DNA from: Psychromonas ingrahamii 37
GTDB lineage: Bacteria; Pseudomonadota; Gammaproteobacteria; Enterobacterales; Psychromonadaceae
Assembly: GCF_000015285.1 (NCBI RefSeq)
Contig: NC_008709.1
Coordinates: 2,170,001-2,234,000, forward strand
Direction: 5' to 3'
Length of the DNA stretch: 64,000 nucleotides
Under the pieces are notes generated by a model, which was not told the origin of the DNA, ran no database searches, and saw only the letters and a list, made by a program, of their open reading frames with translations. Of the stretch, positions 24,960 through 34,718 are shown one piece after another; the first letter of the stretch is position 1, and each line of letters begins with the position of its first letter. The translations under genes and the position numbers were made by a program.

Positions 24960-25934
24960 CTATTGATTGTCCGCCGGGAATTTAACACCCGTTAAACGGC
25001 GAATTTCGGTAATAACAGCTGAGGTTATTTTAGAGCGTTCAACGCTTTGTAAATCCATTTTTCCCTGTTTAATTTGTTGGGCAAAAAAACTGGCTTCGTA
25101 GCTCATGCTGTTTTCGTGCTGATCCTGCGTTAAATCGGTGACAATGTCAGTTATTAAAGTGACCTCTGTACATTCAGAGACCTGTTTAATCAATAAATTA
25201 CCTTGTTCACCTTGTATTTCGCTTAGTAAGTCTGAACGACTTATTTTTGAATGGTCAATAGTGACCGAAAAATCGCCATAGTTTAGCAGAACAGCGCCAC
25301 AACCATCTACGCCGGAATTGAGTAAAACCGCATCGGCTTGAATATGCTGCGGTTTACCAAACAGGGCAATAGTAAAAGCCACGCAGTAATAACCAATATC
25401 CATAATTGAGCCGTTAGAAAAATACGGGTTAAAGGTATTTGGATTTTCACCATTGAGATATTTTTGGTAACGGGAGGAATATTGGCAGTAATTAATATGC
25501 GCTTTACGTAATTTACCGATTTTAGAGAGATTATTTTTTATTTGTGCAAAATTTGGCAAATAAGCTGTCTTATAGGCTTCAAACAAAATAACATTGTTTG
25601 CAGTCGCCGCTTGATAAAGTGCATCAACCTCCTGGATATTGGACGCTAAGGGTTTTTCACAAATAACATGTTTACCCTTTTCCAACATCAATAAAGCATG
25701 TTCAAAGTGTAAAGCATTCGGGCTGGCAATATAAACCGCATCAATATCGTCACATTGACTTAATGCCTGCAGGTCATCAAAGCACTGTTGCACGTTAAAT
25801 TTACCGGCAAAGTTTTGTGCTGTCTTTAAGGTGCGGGAATAAACGGCTGTTAAGTTCAGGTCATTATTAACTAATGTCCCGTTAATAAACTTTTCAGTTA
25901 TCCAGTTGCTACCGATAACGGCAAAATTAATCAT
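24960..25934 (-). CDS. Gfo/Idh/MocA family oxidoreductase
   Basis: A 324-residue NAD(P)-dependent dehydrogenase. The N-terminal Rossmann domain starts INFAVIGSNWITEKFI, followed by YIASPNALHFEHALLMLEKG and the catalytic-lysine motif KHVICEKPLA; the C-terminal domain carries NGSIMDIGYYCV. Members oxidise sugars, inositols or related polyols. The GxGxxG motif reads GSNWIT, a common variant. AGGAT sits upstream. It is divergent from tex and seems monocistronic. Confidence 0.88.
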   Translation of the reverse strand: MINFAVIGSNWITEKFINGTLVNNDLNLTAVYSRTLKTAQNFAGKFNVQQCFDDLQALSQCDDIDAVYIASPNALHFEHALLMLEKGKHVICEKPLASNIQEVDALYQAATANNVILFEAYKTAYLPNFAQIKNNLSKIGKLRKAHINYCQYSSRYQKYLNGENPNTFNPYFSNGSIMDIGYYCVAFTIALFGKPQHIQADAVLLNSGVDGCGAVLLNYGDFSVTIDHSKISRSDLLSEIQGEQGNLLIKQVSECTEVTLITDIVTDLTQDQHENSMSYEASFFAQQIKQGKMDLQSVERSKITSAVITEIRRLTGVKFPADNQ

Positions 25935-26029
25935 GTTATCATCCTAATAGAGGGTCATTAAGCTCAATATAACGCAAAAGATCAGCAGGCCATAATGATG
26001 ATATAAATAACACAACTAAAAAGATAATT

Positions 26030-28216
26030 ATGAAAACAACGACACCGCCAGTTAGTCAACAGCTTGCAAATGAAGTTAATCTTCCACTTATGCAAGTTAA
26101 CGCCTTTATTACACTCTATGACGATGGTAATACCGTGCCTTTTATTGCCCGTTATCGCAAAGAGGTAACCCAAGGCCTGGATGATATTCAACTGCGCCTG
26201 CTGGAGACGCGCTTAATTTATTTGCGTGAATTAGATATTCGTCGTCAGAGTATTCTGAAAGCCATTGTTGCATTGGGGAAATTAACCCCGGATTTAAACC
26301 TTAAAATTAAGCAGTGTAATAATAAAAGTACACTTGAAGATCTTTATCTGCCCTATAAGAGTAAACGCGTCAGTAAAGGCGAATTAGCGATTGAAGCGGG
26401 TCTTGAACCCCTTGCGGATAAATTGTGGATGCAGGCTGATGGTGATGCAAATATTCTAGGCAAGCAGTATATTAACCCAAAAAAAGGGGTTTCTGATATT
26501 GAAAGCGTCTTAGAGGGTGCCCTCTCTATTTGCATGGAACGCATTGTTAACGATCCGCAATTGCTTGGAAAACTGCGTCATTATCTCTCGGCCAATGCCG
26601 CTTTTGAATGCAAAGTAGCGAAGGGTAAAGAAGAGCAAGCGGTTAAATATAAAGACTATTTTGATTATCAGGAACCTCTGCATAAAATTCCTGCACACCG
26701 ATTTTTAGCCATCCTGCGTGGTAAAAAAGAGGGGCTGCTTAAACTTGATCTAAATGCCGATCCCAAACAGGATAAAAAAACCAAATCATCCTATTGTGAA
26801 AGTTTAATCGCCCATCATTTAGGTTTTTCCTGGTTGCAGTTGCCGGCCAATAATTGGCGCAAAAAAGTGATTCAAAAAGCCTGGAAGGGCAAATTAGCCG
26901 GGCAGTTGGAAACGCAGTTAATCACACGCTTAAAAGATGATGCCCATGAAAATGCCATGGATAATTTTGCGTCTAATTTAAAAGCGCTGTTAATGGCCGC
27001 GCCCGCAGGGCCCAAAGTGACCTTAGGGTTAGATCCTGGCTTGCGCACAGGCTGCAAATTAGCCGTCGTTGATAGTACCGGTAAGCTACTGGCTTATCAG
27101 ACTATCTACCCGCATCAACCGGTTAATAAAACCCAACAGGCAGCACAGGAAATGCTTAAATTAATTAAAGAATTTAAGGTAGAACTGATCGCCATTGGCA
27201 ATGGTACGGCATCGCGGGAATCCGATGATTTTATCCGCGATACCTTAGCGCAGCAGAATCTGGAGGTAAGCACGGTTATCGTCAGTGAAGCCGGCGCATC
27301 GGTTTATTCGGCCTCAGAGCTTGCATCTCTCGAGTTTCCTGATATCGATGTTTCGATTAGAGGAGCGGTTTCCATTGCCCGGCGATTGCAGGATCCTTTA
27401 GCTGAGCTGGTTAAAATAGATGCCAAAGCGATCGGTGTAGGCTTATATCAGCACGACGTTAACCAAAGCAGTTTAAGCCAGCGTTTGGGCAGTGTGGTCG
27501 AAGATTGTGTTAATTCCGTGGGAGTCGATTTAAACAGTGCCTCTGTCTCTTTACTTGCACGTGTGGCTGGATTGAATCAAACGATTGCTAAAAATATCGT
27601 CAGTTATCGTGACCTGAATGGTGCCTTTAAGTCGCGCCAAGCGCTGCAAAAAGTCTCGCGCTTAGGCGATAAAGCTTATCAGCAAAGTGCCGGGTTTTTA
27701 CGGATAAATAATGCGCTTAATCCCCTTGATAATTCTGCCGTTCATCCTGAAGCTTATAATCTGGTCAAACGTATTGCGGCGCAGGAAGGGGTTAAAGTGC
27801 AGCAGTTATTAAATAATTCAGATTTGTTAAATTCGCTTGATGCACAGAACTATGCCGATCAGACCTTTGGTGTTATCAGTGTCCGAGAAATTGTTAAAGA
27901 GCTTGCCAAGCCTAAACGCGATCCCAGACCGGATTTTCAGCGGGTCGATTTTGCAAAAAACATTAATAAAATTTCGGATTTACAGGAAGGTATGCTGCTG
28001 CAGGGGGTTATTTCTAATGTGACCAATTTTGGCGCATTTGTTGATATAGGCGTCCATCAGGATGGACTCGTGCATATCTCCCAACTTGCCGATAATTTTG
28101 TCAGTGATCCCTTCGCCATTGTGAAAGTCGGGCAGTTGGTTAATGTCCGGGTTGTTGAGATTGACGTACAAAGAAAACGCATTGCACTGAGCATGCGCCT
28201 TGCAGTTAAAGCCTGA
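26030..28216 (+). CDS. tex: Tex-like RNA-binding transcription accessory protein
   Basis: A 728-residue homologue of Tex/YhgF. Domains in order: N-terminal helical Tex region (VPFIARYRKEVTQGLDD, LEDLYLPYKSKR), a YqgF/RNase H-like domain (LGLDPGLRTGCKLAVVD, IAIGNGTASRESD), tandem helix-hairpin-helix motifs (NSASVSLLARVAGLNQTIA) and a C-terminal S1 domain (GMLLQGVISNVTNFGAFVDI). It lacks the low-complexity tail many homologues have. It binds RNA and influences transcription and stress tolerance. It is followed after 8 bp by the TrmK-like gene. Confidence 0.95.
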   Translation: MKTTTPPVSQQLANEVNLPLMQVNAFITLYDDGNTVPFIARYRKEVTQGLDDIQLRLLETRLIYLRELDIRRQSILKAIVALGKLTPDLNLKIKQCNNKSTLEDLYLPYKSKRVSKGELAIEAGLEPLADKLWMQADGDANILGKQYINPKKGVSDIESVLEGALSICMERIVNDPQLLGKLRHYLSANAAFECKVAKGKEEQAVKYKDYFDYQEPLHKIPAHRFLAILRGKKEGLLKLDLNADPKQDKKTKSSYCESLIAHHLGFSWLQLPANNWRKKVIQKAWKGKLAGQLETQLITRLKDDAHENAMDNFASNLKALLMAAPAGPKVTLGLDPGLRTGCKLAVVDSTGKLLAYQTIYPHQPVNKTQQAAQEMLKLIKEFKVELIAIGNGTASRESDDFIRDTLAQQNLEVSTVIVSEAGASVYSASELASLEFPDIDVSIRGAVSIARRLQDPLAELVKIDAKAIGVGLYQHDVNQSSLSQRLGSVVEDCVNSVGVDLNSASVSLLARVAGLNQTIAKNIVSYRDLNGAFKSRQALQKVSRLGDKAYQQSAGFLRINNALNPLDNSAVHPEAYNLVKRIAAQEGVKVQQLLNNSDLLNSLDAQNYADQTFGVISVREIVKELAKPKRDPRPDFQRVDFAKNINKISDLQEGMLLQGVISNVTNFGAFVDIGVHQDGLVHISQLADNFVSDPFAIVKVGQLVNVRVVEIDVQRKRIALSMRLAVKA

Positions 28217-28224
28217 TAAAACAG

Positions 28225-28932
28225 ATGAATTATAAGATTAAAATGAGTCGCCGTTTACAACAAATCGACGCTATGATAAGTCAATCTTACCAGCATATTT
28301 GGGATTGCTGTTGTGATCACGGTTTTCTCGGGTTAAGCCTGTTAAAGCGGCAGGCCGCCGATACGGTGCACTTTGTGGATATTGTGCCGGCGTTACTGAG
28401 ACAATTAGAATCAGACTTAAAAATCCATTATGGGCAGGTGCAAAACAGAAGCCGATGGAATGTGCACTGCAGCGATGTTATAAATTTACCCCTGACGAGC
28501 GTCTCTGAAAACCCGGAGAGTGATAAACACTTAATTATTATTGCAGGTGTTGGGGGAGAGCTGAGCATTGAGCTAATGACGGCTATTTTAAGCCAGTTTT
28601 CAAATTACCCGTTAGAGTTTATTTTGTGCCCCGTTCATCATAATTATAAAGTGCGTGAATTTTTAATCAGCAGGCAGTTAGGTTTGATCGCTGAAAGTCT
28701 GATTATTGAAAATAAACGCGGTTATGAAATATTGCACGTAGCCTTAAATGTGACTGAGCCTATTACTAGGGTGGGTTCAAAAATGTGGGATTTTTCACAG
28801 AAAGAGCATATTGATTATCTGCAGAAGAGCATTAAACATTACCAGCGCATTGCCAAAAATCCCCAGCAGGATGTGCAGGCGATTATTACTCAGTATCAAA
28901 GCTTACGCACACCTATTGATTCTGCGTATTGA
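28225..28932 (+). CDS. trmK: TrmK-like tRNA (adenine-N1) methyltransferase
   Basis: A 235-residue SAM methyltransferase. It begins with a typical MSRRLQQIDAMI, has the SAM-binding stretch WDCCCDHGFLGLSLL and VHFVDIVPALLRQLE, and the IIAGVGGELSIELM segment. These fit the TrmK family, which methylates A22 N1 of tRNAs in Bacillus. In gammaproteobacteria the family is annotated but less studied. The start could be at 28225 or at the ATG six codons later, which matches the family better. It is 8 bp after tex and probably co-transcribed with it and the Nudix gene. Confidence 0.8.
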   Translation: MNYKIKMSRRLQQIDAMISQSYQHIWDCCCDHGFLGLSLLKRQAADTVHFVDIVPALLRQLESDLKIHYGQVQNRSRWNVHCSDVINLPLTSVSENPESDKHLIIIAGVGGELSIELMTAILSQFSNYPLEFILCPVHHNYKVREFLISRQLGLIAESLIIENKRGYEILHVALNVTEPITRVGSKMWDFSQKEHIDYLQKSIKHYQRIAKNPQQDVQAIITQYQSLRTPIDSAY

Positions 28933-29031
28933 CCGTTATTCAGGCAGTACCGTTAAATGATATCAAAAGTTCCTTCTAACCCGAAGCTTCTATTGATACT
29001 ATCATCGGCCAAATTACCCCAGAGTCTTATT

Positions 29032-29574
29032 ATGCGCTTGTTAAAAACCACCATTCACCCAGATATCGCTTCATTAAATAAAAGTACATTTTTGCGTAAT
29101 GCCGCCCGGGCAATTGTATTAAAAGGTGATATGATTTTAATGCTTTATACCGCCCGTTACCACGATTACACCCTGCCTGGTGGGGGTGTTGATAAAGAGG
29201 AAGGCTTGGTTGAAGGATTAGTACGCGAGCTGCAGGAGGAAACTGGGGCACAAAATATACGTGGAATACAAGCGTTTGGTTTATACGAAGAATTCCGCCC
29301 CTGGCATAAAGACGGTTTTGAAATCATGCACATGAAATCATATTGTTATATTTGTGATATTGATACAAAATTAGGTGTAACAAATTATGAAGATTATGAA
29401 ATAAGAAACGGCATGAAGCCGGTTTGGTTAAATATTTATGATGCAATAAAACATAACCAACAAACGCTATTAAACAGTGATAAAAAAGGATTATCTGTCG
29501 AGCGTGAAACCTTTTTATTACAATTAATTGCCGCTGAGTTACTGGCAGAAAAACAGCAGGTTAACGCGAATTAA
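29032..29574 (+). CDS. Nudix hydrolase
   Basis: A 180-residue protein with a complete Nudix box, GGGVDKEEGLVEGLVRELQ followed by EETGA, preceded by RAIVLKGDMILMLYTARYHD. It hydrolyses a nucleoside diphosphate linked to another moiety; the substrate is unknown. The ATG at 29032 starts the conserved region; an upstream ATG at 28957 would add 25 unlikely residues. It is convergent with the DUF2913-like gene, 21 bp apart. Confidence 0.85.
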   Translation: MRLLKTTIHPDIASLNKSTFLRNAARAIVLKGDMILMLYTARYHDYTLPGGGVDKEEGLVEGLVRELQEETGAQNIRGIQAFGLYEEFRPWHKDGFEIMHMKSYCYICDIDTKLGVTNYEDYEIRNGMKPVWLNIYDAIKHNQQTLLNSDKKGLSVERETFLLQLIAAELLAEKQQVNAN

Positions 29575-29595
29575 CCCGCTGCAAATAAGAAGTAA

Positions 29596-30258
29596 TTAAG
29601 ATTTTTCGCTGTTGTTTTCAGGGAATTCAGGTAAAGATCTGCCATCGTTATTTGGATAAACGATAAACTCGCCGTGATATTTCACTTTAGATTTATAATC
29701 GGTTATTTTATGTAAAAGCAGATCCTGTGCGAACGCAAGATCAATAATCTTGGGAAGAGTACCTCGGATATATAAAGAGATCGGCTTGATTAACGTTCCT
29801 TGCTCATCAAAACAATCGAGCAGTTGCTGTGCACAAACGATTAATGACTCTTTGCCGCCACTGTGTCGGTTAAGTCTTTCCCCAACCGGTAAATCAGTTG
29901 TCACCAACCATTGATCTTCTTCAAGCCCGGCGAAAAGTTTTTCCAGTTGGCTTTTATTGACGGGGCGAACCTCTTTTTGCTCATCCATCACTTCGCTGTA
30001 ACACTTTTCTAAATAAGTAAACTGTCGTTTTAGTCCTGCGTTTTTGCCAAGACTGCGCGCTTGTCTTTGCCAAACCTGCAAAGTAGGGGCAACAATAGCG
30101 TCAAAACGTTTCTTTTTCATGGCAGTTGTAATCCAAGCGCCTAAATAATGTGCTTCACTCAGCGGGTTATGGGGTGTTCTACCAGAATCATGAGAATCAG
30201 ATAATTCAGTTAAAGCGGTGGTAATCAGTTTGTAAATTTCAGTGGAGAATTGAATCAT
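29596..30258 (-). CDS. Conserved hypothetical protein (DUF2913-like)
   Basis: A 220-residue soluble protein resembling DUF2913 proteins of Vibrio and relatives. Visible segments are HYLGAWITTAMKKKRFD near the N-terminus, KLFAGLEEDQWLVTTDLPVG in the middle, and ISLYIRGTLPKIIDLA toward the end. There is no signal peptide, membrane segment or known catalytic motif. The family assignment is from memory of its overall pattern. GGAATC lies just before the start. Function unknown. Confidence 0.6.
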   Translation of the reverse strand: MIQFSTEIYKLITTALTELSDSHDSGRTPHNPLSEAHYLGAWITTAMKKKRFDAIVAPTLQVWQRQARSLGKNAGLKRQFTYLEKCYSEVMDEQKEVRPVNKSQLEKLFAGLEEDQWLVTTDLPVGERLNRHSGGKESLIVCAQQLLDCFDEQGTLIKPISLYIRGTLPKIIDLAFAQDLLLHKITDYKSKVKYHGEFIVYPNNDGRSLPEFPENNSEKS

Positions 30259-30714
30259 ATGATTCCTTATTGGTTTATCTATTCGAATGAAGTTTTAAAG
30301 CATTATATAGTCAAATGGATCACAAATATAATATTCAATTTTTTAATGAAAAGGGATAAATATTAGCGATAGCTTTGAGTGAATAATATTCTCACCATCG
30401 GGGGTAACCTTATGTGCTTATTTCCCCCGATTAAGCTCAACCATTAATGTGGCTGAGTTCACGACTTGTGCTTAAATGCAGCTTCATGCCTGTTTTTTGT
30501 TTTTTTATGTTAATAATCATGATGTAATCGGTAAGAAATCCGAACATTTTATTGCGCTAATAGTCTGTGATTTACCGTGCTGCTTTTGGCTAACCTGCTG
30601 CTAATGACAGGAGGGAGGATAGTGAAGTTCAGCATGATAGAGACTTATATCTATACTGGATGCATCTCCCTTTTCTCGTCCACCGTTAGCTTTTATTTAA
30701 GAATAAGGTAATTT
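30259..30714. other. Intergenic region between divergent genes
   Basis: A 456-bp divergent region with no recognised gene, RNA or repeat. It should hold promoters for the DUF2913-like and channel genes, but I could not assign them. Confidence 0.35.
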
Positions 30715-31515
30715 ATGACTGATAAGCCCTCTCAGACCGGCTTTGGGCAACAACTTCGTAAGCAAATTGATTTTCTCTATAATGGAGCGAGCACAAGGGC
30801 GCGCAATTTTCGTTGGGGGTTACTCGCCTTTGATGGTATGACTATCCTTTATTTCGTCGTAGGCTCATTTTTTCCGAGTCTGCATAGTCAGTATCTGCTG
30901 GAGCAGGGCATTGGTATTATCTATCTGCTCGAATTTTGTGCCCGCCTGTCTATCAGCAAAAAACGACTTCGAGATATCTTTCATCCGGTGGGATTGGCTG
31001 ATTTGATAGTCATTGCCTCATTGCTGGTTCCCTCGCTGTTGGGTAATTTAAGTTTTCTGCGCGTCTTACGCTCACTGCGATTACTGCGCTCTTACCGCAT
31101 GCTTAAAAATCTGCGTGGGCAATCAACTTTTGTTCGTTTACATGAAGATATCATTTTCAGCATCGTTAACCTGTTGGTATTTATTTTTGTCATTACCGCG
31201 ATCGTCTATGTCAGTCAGGTAGGCGTCAACCCTGACATAAAAAGTTATGTCGATGCCTTGTATTTTACTATCTCGACGTTAACAACAACCGGTTTTGGTG
31301 ACATCACGCTAATCGGTACCAGCGGGCATCTTCTGGCGGTGCTGATCATGATTTTCGGTATTTCTCTGTTCTTGCGCCTGATTCAAACTATTTTCCGGCC
31401 TGAGAAAATACCCTATGAATGTCCTACCTGCGGGCTAAATCGTCACGATATTGATGCTGTCCATTGCAAACATTGCGGGCAGGTGTTACGCATCACCACT
31501 GAAGGCAGTAATTAG
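30715..31515 (+). CDS. Voltage-gated-like potassium channel with C-terminal zinc ribbon
   Basis: A 266-residue ion channel. Four S1-S4-like helices precede an S4 segment rich in Arg (LSFLRVLRSLRLLRSYRML), then the pore helix and selectivity filter TISTLTTTGFGDITLIG, and S6. The filter TTGFGD resembles K+ channels. After S6 a short cytoplasmic tail holds CPTCGLNRHDID then HCKHCG, a four-Cys zinc ribbon (about residues 236-258). The ribbon is an uncommon addition and may couple the channel to metal or redox state. It is monocistronic. Confidence 0.85.
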   Translation: MTDKPSQTGFGQQLRKQIDFLYNGASTRARNFRWGLLAFDGMTILYFVVGSFFPSLHSQYLLEQGIGIIYLLEFCARLSISKKRLRDIFHPVGLADLIVIASLLVPSLLGNLSFLRVLRSLRLLRSYRMLKNLRGQSTFVRLHEDIIFSIVNLLVFIFVITAIVYVSQVGVNPDIKSYVDALYFTISTLTTTGFGDITLIGTSGHLLAVLIMIFGISLFLRLIQTIFRPEKIPYECPTCGLNRHDIDAVHCKHCGQVLRITTEGSN

Positions 31516-31686
31516 TTATTATATTAATCTCTTATCTTCACCTATTATTGCGAACACTCCTTACCATTCATAACCTGTTGGCCTTCAACGAGCCAAGCGG
31601 TAATGAGTTTGCCGTATGGTCTGAAGTGTGTGCATAATCGCCTAACCCTTCATTTTCCTCTGCCAAGGATGATAAATAACTTCTTC

Positions 31687-32775
31687 GATTCAAATAATAA
31701 GTGCATAACTTGAATAGGTAGAAAAAACGGTCAGCTGACTATATGCTAATCGCTTTTTCTCCGGCAAGAGATGCAACAATGAAAACATATAACCAACTGA
31801 CCTACGAACAACGATGCCAGATTTATGCCTTAAAGAAAACAGGTTTGAGTCAAAATAAAATAGCAAAGCAACTAAGTGTTAGCCAATCAACGATTAGCAG
31901 GGAGTTGTCCCGTAATACAGGTAAGCGTGGTTATCGTATTCAGCAAGCTCAAATATCATCAGATAAGCGTCGATTAGCCGCTTGTAAAGCCATTAAAATG
32001 ACAACAAGTCTCATTGAGTTAATTGACTCCAGAATTAAAGAAAAATGGAGTCCAGAGCAGATATCAGGCAGGCTTAGAGAGCAACAAAGCATCAATATTA
32101 GCCATGAAACCATTTATCAGCATGTTTGGTCAGATAAAAAAAGTGGCGGTAACTTATTCAAAAAATTACGTAGGAAAGGAAAAATTTACCAAACACGCAA
32201 TAAAGATAAGCAAGCAGGTAGAGGGTTTATAAAGAACCGCATAAGTATTGATGAGCGCCCACAAGTTGTTGATGATAAAAGCAGAATGGGTGATTGGGAA
32301 ATCGACCTGGTTATTGGCAAAGGACACAGTGGCGCGTTGGTCACTATTGTAGAGCGGAAAACTAGCTTTACGGTGTCGACACGTGTAGATGACAAATCAG
32401 CGAAAACAGTCACAGCAGCGACCATTGCTTTGTTAAAACCGTTTGAAGATTCCGTGATAACGATCACTGCGGATAATGGTAAAGAATTTGCTTATCATGA
32501 AGAAATGACTGAGAGTTTGAAATGTGATGTGTATTTTGCAGATCCTTATTGTTCGTGGCAACGAGGATTGAATGAAAACACCAATGGTCTATTACGACAA
32601 TATTGGCCGAAATCAACAGACTTCAAAAAAGTATCGCAATCAGAAGTTCAAGATGTAATAGTCAAACTCAATGATAGACCAAGAAAAAAAATAAATTACA
32701 AAACGCCAGCCAAATTAATGGCTGAACATAGAGTGGCTATAGCCGCTTAGTGGTTATGCACTTCAAAGTTGAATC
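31687..32775 (+). mobile_element. Intact IS30-family insertion sequence
   Basis: Inverted repeats GATTCAA-n5-AAGTGCATAAC (31687-31709) and its reverse complement at 32753-32775 (18 of 23 positions match) enclose one transposase gene. Its precise outer ends and target duplication were not resolved. A decayed end of a near-identical element lies at 8750-8862, so the family has moved in this genome before. Confidence 0.9.
31779..32750 (+). CDS. IS30-family transposase
   Basis: A 323-residue transposase. The N-terminal helix-turn-helix is YNQLTYEQRCQIYALKKTGL followed by SQNKIAKQLSVSQSTISREL; the DDE catalytic core is visible as GDWEIDLVIGKGH (first D), ITADNGKEFAYH (second D) and DPYCSWQRGLNENTNGLLRQ (E). 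The C-terminus NYKTPAKLMAEHRVAIAA matches the fossil at 8750. The ATG at 31779 is preferred over one at 31743, which would add 12 unlike residues. All catalytic residues are present, so it may be active. Confidence 0.93.
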   Translation: MKTYNQLTYEQRCQIYALKKTGLSQNKIAKQLSVSQSTISRELSRNTGKRGYRIQQAQISSDKRRLAACKAIKMTTSLIELIDSRIKEKWSPEQISGRLREQQSINISHETIYQHVWSDKKSGGNLFKKLRRKGKIYQTRNKDKQAGRGFIKNRISIDERPQVVDDKSRMGDWEIDLVIGKGHSGALVTIVERKTSFTVSTRVDDKSAKTVTAATIALLKPFEDSVITITADNGKEFAYHEEMTESLKCDVYFADPYCSWQRGLNENTNGLLRQYWPKSTDFKKVSQSEVQDVIVKLNDRPRKKINYKTPAKLMAEHRVAIAA

Positions 32776-32842
32776 TGCCCTTTACTGAATTCCAGCGTTT
32801 ACTATAAGAATAAAAAACAAGCTAAAATGCTCAGTGCATTGC

Positions 32843-33784
32843 TTAATCTTTGCAGATAAGTGTATGTAGCGTAATTTCAGGCAGGCAGTTTATGCGTACA
32901 TTCACGATAGAAGTTCCCGAGCCTACCGATGTATAACCTTGCAATTTATGATAGTGCCATGCCCCTTTGCCCACAAAACGCGGACAGTCAGAGTCTAGTA
33001 TAAGAGGAATGCCACCCGGTAAACATATTTGCCCACCATGAGTGTGCCCGGACAAAAGCAAATCAAAGCCCACTTCTGCTGCCTGCTTATAGACGGCGGG
33101 GGTATGAGACAAAAGGATACCGGGTATGCTCTCAGTCATGCCGTTTGCCGCTTTAGGAATATCGTCAGCACAAAAGTAATGCGCATCATCAATACCAGCA
33201 AGAAACAGCGTCCCTTGCCCGCGTTTAATCAGTGTATTTTCATTGACCAGCACTTGAATTCCCATCTCCTCTAAGGCAGGCACCATTGTTATACTGTCAT
33301 GGTTGCCCAATACAGCGTAGACAGGTTTTTTTAGTTGTGCTCTCAATCGCGCCATGGCAGCCATTGCCTTATCTATCTCCCCGTATGTGCGTGCACGGTA
33401 ATCCCCGGTCATAACACAGATATCATAATTTACCTCTCTCACTCGCTCCATCAATGCCATTGTTGCTTGAGCATCCATATCAAGATGCATGTCGCTAAGA
33501 TGAAGAAGAGTGAAATCTTGAAGCTCTGGATGCAGATGCTCGAGTTTAATACTGTTATGGCGAAGCTGAATATTTATGGCATTGCGCTGCCCTTTTTGAT
33601 GCATCAAGCATAGGCGCAGGGTATTTTTGATAATTGAATGTGCGGAGTAGAAATTCTCAATATGAAAAAAATTACGACCCCATCCAAAGACTTGCGCGGT
33701 GTGTGCCTCTTCGCTTGCAACTCGCTGTTTGCTAACTGTGGCACCAAGTCGCTTTTCTAGCGCTGCCAATATATTGTTACTCAT
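32843..33784 (-). CDS. Metallophosphoesterase, YaeI-like
   Basis: A 313-residue calcineurin-type phosphoesterase. Metal-site motifs are all present: LLHLSDMHLD, MTGDYR, LGNHDSI, LSHTPAVY and SGHTHGGQICLPGG. The family includes membrane-associated UDP-diacylglucosamine-like and cyclic phosphodiesterases; here the N-terminal ~70 residues are hydrophilic with no TM helix, unlike YkuE-type relatives. The substrate is unknown. It is on the minus strand next to the IS30 element and has no partner. Confidence 0.88.
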   Translation of the reverse strand: MSNNILAALEKRLGATVSKQRVASEEAHTAQVFGWGRNFFHIENFYSAHSIIKNTLRLCLMHQKGQRNAINIQLRHNSIKLEHLHPELQDFTLLHLSDMHLDMDAQATMALMERVREVNYDICVMTGDYRARTYGEIDKAMAAMARLRAQLKKPVYAVLGNHDSITMVPALEEMGIQVLVNENTLIKRGQGTLFLAGIDDAHYFCADDIPKAANGMTESIPGILLSHTPAVYKQAAEVGFDLLLSGHTHGGQICLPGGIPLILDSDCPRFVGKGAWHYHKLQGYTSVGSGTSIVNVRINCLPEITLHTLICKD

Positions 33785-33862
33785 ATGGATAAAGTTCCTT
33801 TTTCTGCGAGTTAAGCGATCATCAATAAATAGCCACCACTGAAGTATAAATTAGGTGTTTTA

Positions 33863-34054
33863 TTAAATATATTGTAGCGAATCGCCAAAACTTAGAGTCA
33901 TGGGCTTTGCACTGTAAAGTGTGCTTAAGTTAAGGTCATGACAGAGTAAACCATAGGTTGCTGTTTCAATCTTGGGCGAGGTGAAATCATCATTAAAAGC
34001 GCTGACCTTGTTGGCTGAAAGCCAAGGCAATAGGATCAATAGACATAACAACAT
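33863..34054 (-). CDS. Possible small exported protein
   Basis: A 63-codon ORF with a plausible signal peptide (LLCLLILLPWLSANKVSA) and a short hydrophilic remainder. No family is recognised and the ribosome binding site is poor. It may be a truncated gene or chance. It lies 79 bp upstream of the phosphoesterase gene. Confidence 0.3.
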   Translation of the reverse strand: MLLCLLILLPWLSANKVSAFNDDFTSPKIETATYGLLCHDLNLSTLYSAKPMTLSFGDSLQYI

Positions 34055-34718
34055 ATTGAATACATAGAATTTTTTTGACGGATCACCCAGAAAAAAATTG
34101 GCTATTCAGCCTTTGTACAGGAATTTATCCATAAAGCGATTAGAATCGCTTAAAATTAGAGGTAGGGCATCATACATAGATAGCTCGTTCGTTCCATCAG
34201 AATAAAGCCAACATCATAATAAACCATCTAAGGTTGTTGTTGCGATTGCCAGACAGGCCAACAAAGAAGATAGCTGTACCGGCAGATTCTATCGCTGCCA
34301 TCGATGGCGCTGCCCCTTCAGGACTGTTAAAACTGCAAAATCATCAATAGTGTCTTCTTTCATTTTTAAGCTCTTCAGCCTAAAGTTAAGGATGTAATGT
34401 GCTTAAACTCCTTTCTTGCAAATCTTATAGATAGCGGGTGCTACGGCAATTCCTGAGCATGCGTTATAAAACGGAGTATATCTGCTGGTTCGAGCGTTTT
34501 GTTAAAAACACAATCTGTAGAGCAAACCAATATTCGTAACCAATATAAGCAGGTCCCACTTATTTATAATAAAGGTAACTCTATGAATAAGTGGGACGGT
34601 TAAATGATAAGTCGCAGCATGCGGACTCGATACAGTTGTTGTGGTTTTTGTTAAAAAAAGCACCAACCTACGCACCAGTATTTGAGGTCAGCCAAAATAA
34701 TATGGAGATAATCATGCT
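34055..34718. other. Intergenic region before the SLATT-like gene
   Basis: No supported gene. The minus strand around 34230-34350 reads as a short protein-like stretch (PEGAAPSMAAIESAGTAIFF), which may be the tail of a lost gene I cannot identify. Confidence 0.3.

Noticed and set aside
34230-34350. Protein-like minus-strand stretch (PEGAAPSMAAIESAG)
   Set aside because: Too short, no start or family match, and stops interrupt it.
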